A stretch of 64,000 nt of DNA from Terrimicrobium sacchariphilum (lineage in GTDB: Bacteria; Verrucomicrobiota; Verrucomicrobiia; Chthoniobacterales; Terrimicrobiaceae), in contig NZ_BDCO01000002.1 of the NCBI RefSeq assembly GCF_001613545.1, positions 1,488,001 through 1,552,000 of the forward strand, written 5' to 3'. The notes under the pieces are model-generated. The model worked only from the letters and a program-made list of their open reading frames with translations, had not been told where the DNA came from and did not search any database. Made by a program: the position numbers and the translations under genes. Shown here piece by piece: positions 45,448 through 54,128 of the stretch (its first letter is position 1; each line of letters begins with the position of its first letter).

Positions 45448-46614
45448 ATGCGCGATCTGACTCTCAGTGAGGAGATCGCTGGCGCGCGCGCCTGGTTCGT
45501 CGATACGACGCTGCGCGACGGCGAGCAATCCGCCGGGCTCACTCTCAGCTCGGCGGAGCGGTGTCAGATCGCGCGCAAGCTCTGGGAAACCGGAGTGCGC
45601 GAGCTTGAGGTGGGTATTCCCGCCTCCGGCGATGAGGCGGTTTCCCGGATCAACCATGTGCGTGATGCCGTGCCTGACGCCTGGCTGCTGGCATGGTGCC
45701 GGGCGCGTCGCGAGGACATCGCCGCCGCCCGGCTGTGTGCGGTCGATGGCGTCAACCTTTCCTTCCCGCTCTCTGATTGCCACTTGCGTATCTGGGGGAA
45801 ATCCCGCGCCTGGGTCTTGCGTACGCTCACCGAGCTCAGCGAGGAGGCGGCATCGCATTTTTCCTATGTCGCCATCGGCGGACAGGACGCATCCCGGGCT
45901 GATCCGGTGTTTTTGTCGGAGTTTTGTCACGCGGTGGCGGAGCTTCCCGTGCTGCGCCTCCGGCTGGCGGATACGGTGGGCATTCTTACCCCGGATCGCA
46001 CCGCCCGCATGGTGCGGCTGGCTGCGGGCGCCCTACGGGGCAAGCCGATCGAGATACACGCTCATAATGACCTGGGCATGGCCACGGCCAACACCATCGC
46101 CGCGTGGCAGGCCGGAGCCAAGTGCCTGAGCACGACTATCAATGGCGTGGGCGAACGTGCCGGCAATGCCGCGTTTGAGGAGGTTGTCATGGGCCTTCAT
46201 GCCGCGCTGGATGTGGAAGCAGGTATTCGACGGTATGAACTCGTCCCCCTTTGCCGCATGCTGGAGACTTTTGCCCGGCGCTACGTTCCACCGACAAAAC
46301 CCGTCAGTGGACGCGAAATCCATGTCCACGAGAGCGGGCTGCACATTCTCGGGCTTCAGCGCGAGACGCTTAGCTATCAGGCCTACTCCGCAGGAGAGAC
46401 AGGATGCGCCGAGATTTTCCTGATCGGCCCGCAAACGGGACCACGCGCCGTCGCGCGCGTTCTCGGCCTGGATGATACGGAGGCCGCACGTGTTTATCCC
46501 ACGCTATGCGCCGCCGCCTCCCTGCTGGGGCGGTCGCTGACGATCGACGAGGCTCTTTCCTTTCTCGCGACTTCCGACAGCGGGCAGGCTGCGGCCCCCG
46601 CGCTGCGCCGATGA
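45448..46614 (+). CDS. nifV: Homocitrate synthase NifV
   Basis: A 388-residue DRE-TIM aldolase that condenses acetyl-CoA with 2-oxoglutarate to homocitrate, the organic ligand of the FeMo-cofactor. The signature VDTTLRDGEQSAGL holds the catalytic Arg and a metal ligand, and HAHNDLGMA provides the HxH metal motif. The nif location distinguishes it from isopropylmalate synthase paralogues. ATG 45448 follows the ferredoxin gene by 7 bases; a longer open frame from 45331 runs through that gene. It is the last clear nif gene of the operon. Confidence 0.93.
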   Translation: MRDLTLSEEIAGARAWFVDTTLRDGEQSAGLTLSSAERCQIARKLWETGVRELEVGIPASGDEAVSRINHVRDAVPDAWLLAWCRARREDIAAARLCAVDGVNLSFPLSDCHLRIWGKSRAWVLRTLTELSEEAASHFSYVAIGGQDASRADPVFLSEFCHAVAELPVLRLRLADTVGILTPDRTARMVRLAAGALRGKPIEIHAHNDLGMATANTIAAWQAGAKCLSTTINGVGERAGNAAFEEVVMGLHAALDVEAGIRRYELVPLCRMLETFARRYVPPTKPVSGREIHVHESGLHILGLQRETLSYQAYSAGETGCAEIFLIGPQTGPRAVARVLGLDDTEAARVYPTLCAAASLLGRSLTIDEALSFLATSDSGQAAAPALRR

Positions 46615-46625
46615 GAGAGGCTTTT

Positions 46626-46853
46626 CTAGTTCGACTGCTGATCGAGGAAAAGCTGCGAGCACAGGCGGGCCTCCTCCTCGGTCACGAGAAATTCCTCGGT
46701 CACGAGGCGGCGGGTACCGTCGATATCGACGTTGACAAAGGTCAGGCTCGCACGCCCTTTCCCTTCATCTTCCTGCGTTCTGTCGTAGGCGGAAAGATTT
46801 CCGACCTCAAAGCCCTCCTCAAAAAGATAGCGCAGGCGAGCCAGCATTTTCAT
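46626..46853 (-). CDS. Small acidic protein of unknown function
   Basis: A 75-residue ORF starting at ATG 46853, opposite in direction to its neighbours, between nifV and the next plus-strand gene. The sequence looks protein-like (RYLFEEGFEVGNLSAYDRTQED, VNVDIDGTRRLVTEEFLVTEEE) with no cysteines besides one near the end. The open frame runs on to 47285, but that part lies antisense to the next gene and is compositionally a shadow. I recognise no family. Its stop faces that of nifV across 11 bases. Confidence 0.5.
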   Translation of the reverse strand: MKMLARLRYLFEEGFEVGNLSAYDRTQEDEGKGRASLTFVNVDIDGTRRLVTEEFLVTEEEARLCSQLFLDQQSN

Positions 46854-46907
46854 CCCCGGACACCTAGCAGAAACCACGCACCTCATAAATAAGAAAGCTC
46901 CCGAACC

Positions 46908-47360
46908 ATGGCGTTCTACCTTGCTCAATCTCAACAAACCCCTGATGGAATCTGGAAGTTCGGCGAAATTACCAAAATTTCGCTGGGCGGAAAAAGCGGC
47001 CCGCTCGCGAAATATATAAGCGCTCTTCCCAAGGAGGATAACCTGCCCTGGCGCGTCGATGCGCCAAATTTTGCCCAGTCCCACCTCGCGGCCGGCGCAG
47101 ACTCTCAGATGCTCTGGATCACGGACCCCACCGAGCCGCCCCTGCGGGTGCTGTGCATCTGCGGTTCCAGCAGTTCCGGAACGACGGATCTCAACTTCAA
47201 TATGGAAGTCCTGAAGGAAAGCGCTGGCGGGTATGCCCGGACCGGAGCCGAGATCAGCGAGGCGCTGCGCCTGAATGGCGGGCACTCCAGCCCCAGCGCC
47301 GTGTGGACCTGGGCGCCGCCGCCGATGGCGATCGGCGCGGCCGTCCTCGGCGGTCGCTGA
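46908..47360 (+). CDS. Unknown protein in the nif locus
   Basis: A 150-residue protein without signal peptide or clear transmembrane segment. Its N-terminal half (YLAQSQQTPDGIWKFGEITK, NLPWRVDAPNF) and Gly/Ser-rich C-terminus match no family I know. It precedes an 8-Cys ferredoxin gene by 35 bases and follows the nif run, so a nitrogen-fixation role is possible but not shown. Confidence 0.65.
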   Translation: MAFYLAQSQQTPDGIWKFGEITKISLGGKSGPLAKYISALPKEDNLPWRVDAPNFAQSHLAAGADSQMLWITDPTEPPLRVLCICGSSSSGTTDLNFNMEVLKESAGGYARTGAEISEALRLNGGHSSPSAVWTWAPPPMAIGAAVLGGR

Positions 47361-47395
47361 TAACCTTCATCCCAACCGATATACCCTAAAAATCC

Positions 47396-47569
47396 ATGGC
47401 CTACCAAATCGACCCTCAAAAATGTGAAACCTGCGGCGCTTGTGTTGAAGCCTGCCCCAACGACGCGATCAAAATCAAAGGCCTCACCGCCGTGATCGAT
47501 GCCAATCTCTGTATCGACTGCGGCAGCTGTGAGACCACCTGCAACTCCGGAGCGATCAGCGCTTCCTAG
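47396..47569 (+). CDS. 2[4Fe-4S] ferredoxin
   Basis: A 57-residue clostridial-type ferredoxin, small enough to be missed by many gene finders. It has two CxxCxxCxxxC motifs: cysteines 10, 13, 16 and 20 (CETCGACVEACP) and 39, 42, 45 and 49 (CIDCGSCETTCN, where Asn replaces the usual Pro). It probably carries low-potential electrons to NifH. The stop TAG overlaps the convergent membrane-protein gene by 4 bases (CTAG). Confidence 0.93.
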   Translation: MAYQIDPQKCETCGACVEACPNDAIKIKGLTAVIDANLCIDCGSCETTCNSGAISAS

Positions 47570-47865
47570 CTGCTCCGCAAGGGCGGGATGTTCCACGCCA
47601 GCCAGAGCATCAGAAAATAACATAGCGTCCACCCTGCGACGTTGAACCAGTAGCCAAATGGCTCGGGCAGACGGTCGCAGGGTGCGATCTTGTAGTTGCC
47701 CGGCGTGGCTCCCGTAGCCAGGGAGCGGGCAATGCAGTAACTGCATCCCGAGCCCGCCACGGCGGCGACGAAGAGAAAGAACGGGTGACGATCCTGTATG
47801 ATGCCGCGCGCGATGACGCCCGCGAGTATGAGGATGGCGGGTACCGTGAGGAGAACGACTCGCAC
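47566..47865 (-). CDS. Small membrane protein of unknown function
   Basis: A 99-residue protein with three hydrophobic segments: an N-terminal VVLLTVPAILILAGVIA, a second around FFLFVAAVAGSG, and a C-terminal one (WTLCYFLMLWLAW). A cysteine pair occurs in GSGCSYCIAR. It ends opposite the ferredoxin stop and lies 10 bases downstream of the ppk2 gene on the same strand, suggesting co-transcription. Family not recognised. Confidence 0.65.
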   Translation of the reverse strand: MRVVLLTVPAILILAGVIARGIIQDRHPFFLFVAAVAGSGCSYCIARSLATGATPGNYKIAPCDRLPEPFGYWFNVAGWTLCYFLMLWLAWNIPPLRSS

Positions 47866-47875
47866 GAATCTTTGT

Positions 47876-48829
47876 TTAGGCCGGGCTCGTCTCTGAAGGA
47901 TGCAGCGCCTCCTCGACGATATCCGCCTGCTTGATCTCCTCCTTGCTGTCCTTGCGCGCGCTCAGTTTCTCCCACGCCGCCTTGCCGATGCGCTCCTCTT
48001 CCTTCTGTTGCGCCTGGTGAAACTTCTCCGTCACCTCGTTGATATCCACGCTCGGAGCAGGAAATTTCATGTTCAGCGACTTGAGCTTCTCGGTGACGAT
48101 CTTTGCCACAGCAAGATTACGGAACCATTTGTTGTTGGCCGGGATGACGTACCATGGAGCGTAGTCGGTGCTCGTCTTGCGCAGCGCCTCCTCATAGGCC
48201 TTGGTGTAGTCGTCCCAGTGCTCGCGCTCGGAATAGTCGCTCTCGCTGATCTTCCAATGACGCGCCGGGTCCTGCAGCCGCTGGCGAAAGCGCAGCAACT
48301 GCTCCTCTGAGCTGATGTGGAGGAAAAACTTCAGGATATGGGTACCGCTCTCGACGAGATTGCGCTCGAAGTTGTTGATGATGTCGTAGCGCTGTTTCCA
48401 GACGGGCTTAGGGACCAGGTTATGCACGCGCACCACGAGCACGTCCTCATAGTGGGATCGGTTGAAGACCACCACCTCGCCCTTGCCGGGGGTCTGCTTT
48501 GCAATGCGCCAGAGAAAGTCGTGGGCGAGCTCTTCTTTCGAGGGGGCCTTGAATCCATGCACGCGCGCGCCCTGGGGATTCATCGAGCCGAGCACGTGAT
48601 TGATCGTGCCGTCCTTGCCCGCCGCGTCGAGCGCTTGCAGGCAGATGAGCAGGGAATGCTTGCCCTCCGCATAGAGGAGGTATTGCAGATCGCGCAATTC
48701 CTTGTTCAGCTTTTCAACCATCTTGACGGCGGATTTCTTGCCCGCGTGCTCAGCGGTGAAGTTGGGGTCGATCTTTTTGAGCCGGACATCGCTGCCCGGT
48801 TTGACGCGGAAAAGTTTGCAGTATTTCAT
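47876..48829 (-). CDS. ppk2: Polyphosphate kinase 2 (PPK2 family)
   Basis: A 317-residue PPK2 enzyme that phosphorylates nucleotides using polyphosphate, or the reverse. The P-loop-type Walker A is ALDAAGKDGTI and Walker B/lid residues lie in VFNRSHYEDVLVVRVH. It is a single-domain enzyme. The C-terminal tail is highly charged. It may buffer ATP or GTP pools; whether it uses ADP, AMP or GDP cannot be told by eye. Confidence 0.93.
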   Translation of the reverse strand: MKYCKLFRVKPGSDVRLKKIDPNFTAEHAGKKSAVKMVEKLNKELRDLQYLLYAEGKHSLLICLQALDAAGKDGTINHVLGSMNPQGARVHGFKAPSKEELAHDFLWRIAKQTPGKGEVVVFNRSHYEDVLVVRVHNLVPKPVWKQRYDIINNFERNLVESGTHILKFFLHISSEEQLLRFRQRLQDPARHWKISESDYSEREHWDDYTKAYEEALRKTSTDYAPWYVIPANNKWFRNLAVAKIVTEKLKSLNMKFPAPSVDINEVTEKFHQAQQKEEERIGKAAWEKLSARKDSKEEIKQADIVEEALHPSETSPA

Positions 48830-49108
48830 GGAGGAGTGGGTGGTTTGCTATGCGCCGCTTTCCGGGCTTTCGCCGACCGGGGACGAGCGCAGGAGAATTT
48901 CGTACGCAGAAGTGACGTAAATCGAATGATCGGGGAGGGGTTTCACGACGGAAACGAGTGCGTTTCTTCATCAAACAGCATTCCGCCCTACGCTCAAGAA
49001 GCAAAGTAACATGCCGCGGATCCGGGAAAGAGCCACTTTTACAAATCTTTTACATCTTCCTTACTCGGTCATGACATCTCGACGGCTGGAAGCGGGCAGA
49101 GTTGCGGG

Positions 49109-50422
49109 GTGAAAACGCTCCTATCCACTATGATGGCCTCGGCGCTTGTGTTCTCAGCGGCCGCCCAGGCGCCTTCCGCCGTAACCTTGACGGTCACCCC
49201 TGAGAAAAAAGTCATTCCCTCGGATGGAAATCGCGACGCCATCGTCGAGATCGCCGTTCAGGCCAGGGAAGCAAACGTAAAACGCACCGCTCCCATCAAC
49301 CTCGCCGTCGTCCTGGATCGATCCGGGTCCATGGCTGGGCCGAAGCTGGAGAAAGCCCGGCAGGCCGCGGCGGTCGCACTCGACCAGCTCGGGCCCGATG
49401 ACTACTTTTCGCTGGTCGTTTACGATGACGCTGCGGAGGTGCTCATCGCCGCGCAGAAAGCGACGGACAAGGACACCCTGAAGGCGCGAATCCAAGGCAT
49501 CAGCGACGGTGGGAGTACGGCGCTCTATGCGGGTGTCGAAACGGGCGCGGCACAGATCCGGAAGTATCTCGACAAGGAAAAGGTCAACCGCGTGATCCTG
49601 CTTTCCGACGGCATGGCCAACGTCGGGCCATCCAGCCCCTCGGCGCTGGCCCGGTTGGGAAAAGAACTGCGCGACGAAGGCATGGGTGTTTCCACCGTCG
49701 GTCTCGGAGAAGACTACAATGAAGACCTCATGACGGCTCTCGCTGAAGCCAGCCATGCCAACTACTACTACGTGCAGAACGTCGAGAAGCTCCCTGGGAT
49801 TTTCTCGGAGGAACTCGGCACGGTCAAAAGCGTCGTAGCCCGCAATGCCCGTATCACCATCACACTGCCCGACGGCGTGAAGCCCAAGGGAATCCTGGGA
49901 GAGGACGCGGTCAAGTTCGAGGGCCAGAGCGTGACCATTCCGCTGTCGGATCTCTATGGATCGCAGACGCGCCGGTTTCTCGTGGTCTGCGAAGCGCCGA
50001 AGGGTGAAGCGGAACTGCCCCTCGCCAGGGTCTTGCTGACTTACGAAGACGTGGCATCGGGACGGGCCTTGTCCGACACCCAGGTCGCCTCCGTCACGCG
50101 CAGTCCGGATGCAAAGGTGGTCGAAGCCTCGATACAGGTCAAGGTCGCCACAGAGGTCGCAGTCACGCAAAATCGCCTGACCAAGGCGGCGGCGGTCAAA
50201 CTGGCCGACGAGGGGCGGGCCAAGGATGCCGCCGACCTGCTGATCAGCCAAGCCAATGCGAATGCGGCGCTGCCCTCGACTGTGCAGAATTCCGTGATCC
50301 AGAGTGAGGATTCCGTGCTGCGCACCAAGGCAAAGGAACTCCTTTCCTCCGGCTGGCTGAGCCGCAGCAGCCGCAAGGAAATCCAGTATCAGAACTACCA
50401 GGACAAGAATCAGAAACGCTAA
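49109..50422 (+). CDS. Secreted von Willebrand factor A domain protein
   Basis: A 437-residue protein with a signal peptide (LLSTMMASALVFSAAAQA) and one VWA domain containing a complete MIDAS metal site: DRSGSM, the Thr in GSTALYAG and the Asp in LLSDGMAN. A C-terminal beta-sandwich and a helical tail follow, as in YfbK/chloride-channel-like secreted VWA proteins. It starts with GTG at 49109. The 279-base gap upstream to ppk2 holds no gene I can see. A two-component system follows after a terminator-like fold. Function unknown. Confidence 0.85.
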   Translation: MKTLLSTMMASALVFSAAAQAPSAVTLTVTPEKKVIPSDGNRDAIVEIAVQAREANVKRTAPINLAVVLDRSGSMAGPKLEKARQAAAVALDQLGPDDYFSLVVYDDAAEVLIAAQKATDKDTLKARIQGISDGGSTALYAGVETGAAQIRKYLDKEKVNRVILLSDGMANVGPSSPSALARLGKELRDEGMGVSTVGLGEDYNEDLMTALAEASHANYYYVQNVEKLPGIFSEELGTVKSVVARNARITITLPDGVKPKGILGEDAVKFEGQSVTIPLSDLYGSQTRRFLVVCEAPKGEAELPLARVLLTYEDVASGRALSDTQVASVTRSPDAKVVEASIQVKVATEVAVTQNRLTKAAAVKLADEGRAKDAADLLISQANANAALPSTVQNSVIQSEDSVLRTKAKELLSSGWLSRSSRKEIQYQNYQDKNQKR

Positions 50423-50493
50423 GGCGGGAGAAATTCCCTCGATGGAGCGGGCTCTCGGAATTCGGGGCCCGCTTCCACTCATGCCCGCCTTTT
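50421..50493 (+). terminator. Forked terminator-like structure
   Basis: Outer arms AAGGCGGG (50421-50428) and CCCGCCTT (50484-50491) enclose an inner hairpin AGCGGGC/GCCCGCT (50446-50473), followed by T-rich sequence. It sits right at the stop of the VWA gene and probably separates it from the kinase gene at 50544. Confidence 0.55.
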
Positions 50494-50543
50494 CCTTGCT
50501 CCCGGCTCTTGAGACTTTTATTGGCTGTTGAAACTGTACGTCG

Positions 50544-52325
50544 GTGTTTCGCTCCGCCCTCATTTTTCTCGTCGCCATCTTCCTGCCGAGCCTCGTGCTG
50601 GGCTGGCTCGCCTTGCGTGCGGCCGGTGAGCAAAACGTCCTGATCGAGCGTCAGGCTGCCGATCTTCACCAGGCCCAGACCGATGCCATCGCTGCGGATT
50701 TGCGACAGGCGGTCGAGCAGCAGCAGGGCGCCTTTGTCGAGCAGGTTCGCCAACTGGTCGCTGCGCATGGGGCGGAGGCTGTTGCGGAAAACTTTGGTTC
50801 GCGGCTGGGAGAGGGAGGGTGGTTCGGCGGGATCCCCTTCGCGATTTCGCCCGGCGGAGCGCTGGCCTATCCCTCAATCAGCCAGGCGCGGCAGGAGGCG
50901 GGCATGGCGGCGTTCCTGGCTGGGAATAGCTCCTTTCTGAGCAACGCTGCTCCGGCCGAAATTTATCAGCTTCCGCAGAGCGCTGCTCCCGCGGCGAAAA
51001 ACGCCCAGTCCAAGTCCCTGCTTTCTTCCGTGGACTGGGTCGCCAGCAGAAGCTCGAAGCCAAAAGAGACCCCCACGCAGCAGGCCGCGACGCGCAACAT
51101 CTCGCCCCAGAAAGGGTATGAATCTTCCGACGCAGCGGCATCCTCCAGGATCGCTCCCGAGCTTTCCAACTTTCAGACCGCCATCGCAGGAGCTCCGCAG
51201 GGCATCATGGCCCGCTTCGTGCAGGACGAATTACAGGTGCTCTTTTGGACCAAGCCTGAGGCCCGGTCCGAATGGGTGTTTGGGGTGATGCTTACGGCCC
51301 GGCAGTTGCAGGAAATGATCGCACCAGCTTTCGATCACCTTGACCCGTCGGGTGAGCATCTCGCCGTTCTCAATGACCGCAGCCGCCCTGTTTTACGACT
51401 GCCCGGAGATTTCTCCGCCGAGTGGAAACATCCCTTTGTCGCCACGGAAATCGGCGAGGTGCTGCCACATTGGGAGGTCGCTTTGTATCTGGCTAATCCC
51501 GGGGCGCTGACAAAGTCTGCCCGGCTGGTCTCCATTACGCTCGTACTCCTTATCATGCTCGCCCTTGGGGCGATCCTGGCCGGAGCCTATTTTGTTTCTG
51601 TCGACATCCGACGTCAGTTGGCGATCGCCCAGAAAAAGACCGACTTTGTTTCCAATGTCTCGCATGAGCTCAAGACGCCCCTGACATCCATCCGGATGTT
51701 TGCCGAGCTTCTGGTTGAGGGCAAGGTCACTGAGCCTGAGAAGCAAAGCCGTTACCTTCGCATCATCGCGACCGAGAGCGAACGGCTGACCCGGCTGGTC
51801 AACAATGTCCTCGACTTTGCCCGCATGGAGCGCAAGCGCAAGGTCTACGCTATGCATGCGGTCGACCTGCACGAGATTATTGCGCGGCTTTGGGAGGTGG
51901 AAAGCACTCGTCTGCGAGAGGCTGGATTCTCCGTGACCTGGGATGCAGCGACCGGTCCGTATCCTGTCGTCTGCGATGCCGATGCCATCACCCAGGTGCT
52001 GGTGAATCTCTTCTCCAATGCAGAAAAGTATGCGGCCGATGGTCGGGAAATCACTCTCGCCACGCGCTTGGAACCCCGGGACTTCATTGCCGAGGTGAAA
52101 GACCGCGGTCCCGGTATCCCACGGGCCGAGGAGGAGAAAATTTTCGAGGCGTTCCATCGAGTGGACGATTCGCTCACCAGCGGCATCCAGGGTTCCGGCC
52201 TCGGGCTGACCCTGGCCCGGCGCATCATTTGTGACCATGGAGGAGATCTGCGTGTCCTGCCCCGCGAGGGTGGAGGGTGTGTCTTCACCGTTCGCCTGCC
52301 TCGCAAACCATTCGATCACTCATGA
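50544..52325 (+). CDS. Sensor histidine kinase
   Basis: A 593-residue membrane kinase. One transmembrane helix at the N-terminus (SALIFLVAIFLPSLVLGWLAL) and another around residue 340 (LVSITLVLLIMLALGAILAGA) flank a large extracytoplasmic sensor region. The HisKA motif is VSHELKTPLTS, with the phosphorylated His, followed by an N box (NLFSNAEKYA), G1 (DRGPGIP) and G2 (GSGLGLTLA). It starts with GTG at 50544, and its stop overlaps the response-regulator ATG by 4 bases. The signal is unknown. Confidence 0.92.
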   Translation: MFRSALIFLVAIFLPSLVLGWLALRAAGEQNVLIERQAADLHQAQTDAIAADLRQAVEQQQGAFVEQVRQLVAAHGAEAVAENFGSRLGEGGWFGGIPFAISPGGALAYPSISQARQEAGMAAFLAGNSSFLSNAAPAEIYQLPQSAAPAAKNAQSKSLLSSVDWVASRSSKPKETPTQQAATRNISPQKGYESSDAAASSRIAPELSNFQTAIAGAPQGIMARFVQDELQVLFWTKPEARSEWVFGVMLTARQLQEMIAPAFDHLDPSGEHLAVLNDRSRPVLRLPGDFSAEWKHPFVATEIGEVLPHWEVALYLANPGALTKSARLVSITLVLLIMLALGAILAGAYFVSVDIRRQLAIAQKKTDFVSNVSHELKTPLTSIRMFAELLVEGKVTEPEKQSRYLRIIATESERLTRLVNNVLDFARMERKRKVYAMHAVDLHEIIARLWEVESTRLREAGFSVTWDAATGPYPVVCDADAITQVLVNLFSNAEKYAADGREITLATRLEPRDFIAEVKDRGPGIPRAEEEKIFEAFHRVDDSLTSGIQGSGLGLTLARRIICDHGGDLRVLPREGGGCVFTVRLPRKPFDHS

Positions 52326-53014
52326 GCCGCAAGATTCTCATCGCTGAAGATGATCCCCATATCCGTATGGGGCTCGTCGAAGCCCTTTCGACAGAAGGAT
52401 ACTCTGTCATCGAGTGCCGCGACGGTGTTGAGGCACTGTCGCAAATCCGAAACGCTCAACCCGATCTCGTTCTCCTCGATATCATGATGCCGCGCAAAAG
52501 CGGTTTTGACGTTTGCCGAGAACTGCGTGCGGCGAAAAACAGGGTGCCCATCCTCATGCTCACGGCCAAGGGGCAGGAGACCGACAAGGTGGTGGGCCTG
52601 GAGCTAGGCGCGGATGATTATGTAACCAAGCCTTTCAGCCTTCGCGAGCTCATCGCCCGTGTTCATGCGCTACTGCGTCGCGCTTGTCAGGACTCGGCCC
52701 AGATATCTCGTCCCAATATGATTCGTTTTGGCAAGGTCGAGATTGATTGTCCGGCCTTGCGTGGTCGTCACGATGGAAAGCCCTTCGAGCTTACGCCGCG
52801 CGAATTAGCCGTCCTCATTTTGCTCGATCGGGAGCGCGGCCATGCCGTGTCTCGGGACACTCTTCTCAATGAAGTCTGGGGCATCGAATACTATGGTACC
52901 ACGCGTTCCCTTGACCAGGTCATCGTCAAGATCCGCCAGAAGATCGAAGACGAACCATCGACTCCGCGCCATCTTCTCACGGTTCATGGCTATGGCTATC
53001 GTCTGGAATCCTGA
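52322..53014 (+). CDS. OmpR/PhoB-family response regulator
   Basis: A 230-residue regulator with a receiver domain (acidic pocket EDD at 9-11, phosphoacceptor Asp in LLDIMMP, conserved Thr in LTAKG and Lys in VTKPF) and a C-terminal winged helix (LTPRELAVLILL, VHGYGYRLES). It is the cognate partner of the overlapping kinase gene. ATG 52322 was chosen over the longer open frame from 52277. Its likely targets are not visible. Confidence 0.94.
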   Translation: MSRKILIAEDDPHIRMGLVEALSTEGYSVIECRDGVEALSQIRNAQPDLVLLDIMMPRKSGFDVCRELRAAKNRVPILMLTAKGQETDKVVGLELGADDYVTKPFSLRELIARVHALLRRACQDSAQISRPNMIRFGKVEIDCPALRGRHDGKPFELTPRELAVLILLDRERGHAVSRDTLLNEVWGIEYYGTTRSLDQVIVKIRQKIEDEPSTPRHLLTVHGYGYRLES

Positions 53015-53096
53015 GCTTGGGCTTGTTACGGAGATTGGATTCGCACCGATACAATAAGGTTGATTTACCAATGATTCTTGTCTTTCCGACGGGAAA

Positions 53097-53750
53097 ATGA
53101 AGCATCGTTCGAACATTATGAAAAACGGGTTCTCCCTCGGGCTCGTGGCGTCGTTGATGATGACTGCCTGCTTGATGACCATTTCACCGTGCTCTGCCAG
53201 GACATGGACCGGGCAGGGCGGTCAGCCAATTGAGGCGGAGTATATGAGTGCCACGGAGGACACGGTGACGATCCGCCGCGCGGATGGTCAGGCATTTCGT
53301 CTCAAGCTCGTCGAGTGCAGCCAGGAAGACCGTGATTTCGTCGCGCAAAAACAGGCCGAGGTGGTCGCAGCCAACACCATCCGCGCCATAGTGCGCGGAG
53401 ACGTGATTTGGAAACTGCCCTCCTGGCGAAGCATGGGATGGCAGACCACGCAAAACTCCGAGCTCTGGACATACGACGACAAGACGGCCAAGCCGGTTGC
53501 AAAGGTCGCAGATCTTCCAGTGACCTATGACTCGAACTTCCGGAAGAATGAGCTGAACGGAAAGTTCAGCACCTCGGCGCCGGTAAGCCTCGTTAAGACG
53601 GACCGCTTTATCATTCGCGGGGTGTTTCGCGGCTCGGTGAATCAGGATGAAAAAAGCGTAGAGCAATACTGCGCTCCCTTCTCGCTCCCACCGGCGGACA
53701 AAAATGGGGTGATCGAATTGCACACAGTACGGTTTACCCGCCTGAAATAG
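53097..53750 (+). CDS. Exported SHD1-domain protein
   Basis: Up to 217 residues with an N-terminal hydrophobic export signal. Next to it is a SHD1-like module (RTWTGQGGQPIEAEYMSATEDTV, then RLKLVECSQEDRDFVAQK), typical of Planctomycetes/Verrucomicrobia exported proteins. A second, DUF-like beta domain fills the C-terminus. ATG 53118 is an alternative start that still keeps the signal sequence. It lies 82 bases after the response-regulator gene, so co-regulation is possible. The molecular function is unknown. Confidence 0.75.
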   Translation: MKHRSNIMKNGFSLGLVASLMMTACLMTISPCSARTWTGQGGQPIEAEYMSATEDTVTIRRADGQAFRLKLVECSQEDRDFVAQKQAEVVAANTIRAIVRGDVIWKLPSWRSMGWQTTQNSELWTYDDKTAKPVAKVADLPVTYDSNFRKNELNGKFSTSAPVSLVKTDRFIIRGVFRGSVNQDEKSVEQYCAPFSLPPADKNGVIELHTVRFTRLK

Positions 53751-53990
53751 CTTTTTGCAGTCGGCCAGATTTTGCAGCCGTCGTGGGCGGCGTTTACGTA
53801 AATGGACGTAAGGTCATTTTCGTATTGTCCGGATACCCAGGCTTGCCAGCGAGGCGGGACGATTGGCCCGGGAAACGCGAGCTGTGATGAAACGGGTGAC
53901 AAGGCGGCTCGCGGAATCCAATGGAGAGTCTCACTGGAACCTCGCCGGGCGCGGCGGATTGAGGTCAAACGGTGAACGGCAGGAAATGAA
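53751..53990. other. Non-coding stretch between SHD1 gene and flotillin operon
   Basis: This is the gene-free part of a 378-base intergenic region, which also holds two hairpins listed separately. I see no convincing coding sequence in it: overlapping short frames have no recognisable domains. A GTTTACGTAAATGGACGTAAGG segment near 53800 has a TTTACGTAAA palindrome. Confidence 0.5.
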
Positions 53991-54023
53991 AAGCGTGGCG
54001 ACGAGTCTCCTCGCGCCACGCTT
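53991..54023 (-). terminator. Strong hairpin, likely terminator of the flotillin operon
   Basis: Perfect 10-base arms AAGCGTGGCG/CGCCACGCTT enclose an inner stem CGAG/CTCG. On the minus strand the hairpin is followed by TTTTCATTT. It lies about 106 bases after the flotillin stop and may act in both directions. Confidence 0.65.
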
Positions 54024-54064
54024 CTCTGCTGCCTAAATAGTTAACGTCCTAAGCTATCTCCCGT

Positions 54065-54106
54065 GTGGGACTTGCAAAGGCGGATGCCTAATGCGAGTGC
54101 TCCCAC
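54065..54106. other. Extended hairpin downstream of flotillin
   Basis: GTGGGA/TCCCAC, CTTGCA/TGCGAG and GGC/GCC can pair in register over 42 bases with small internal loops, just after the flotillin stop. It has no T-run. It might be a 3' stabilising structure or a small structured RNA; nothing shows which. Confidence 0.3.
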
Positions 54107-54128
54107 ATGAGAGGATTCATGGCAATAC

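Noticed and set aside
46854-47285. N-terminal extension of the small minus-strand gene at 46626
   Set aside because: This part is antisense to the 46908-47360 gene and looks like a shadow; the ATG at 46853 gives a compact product.
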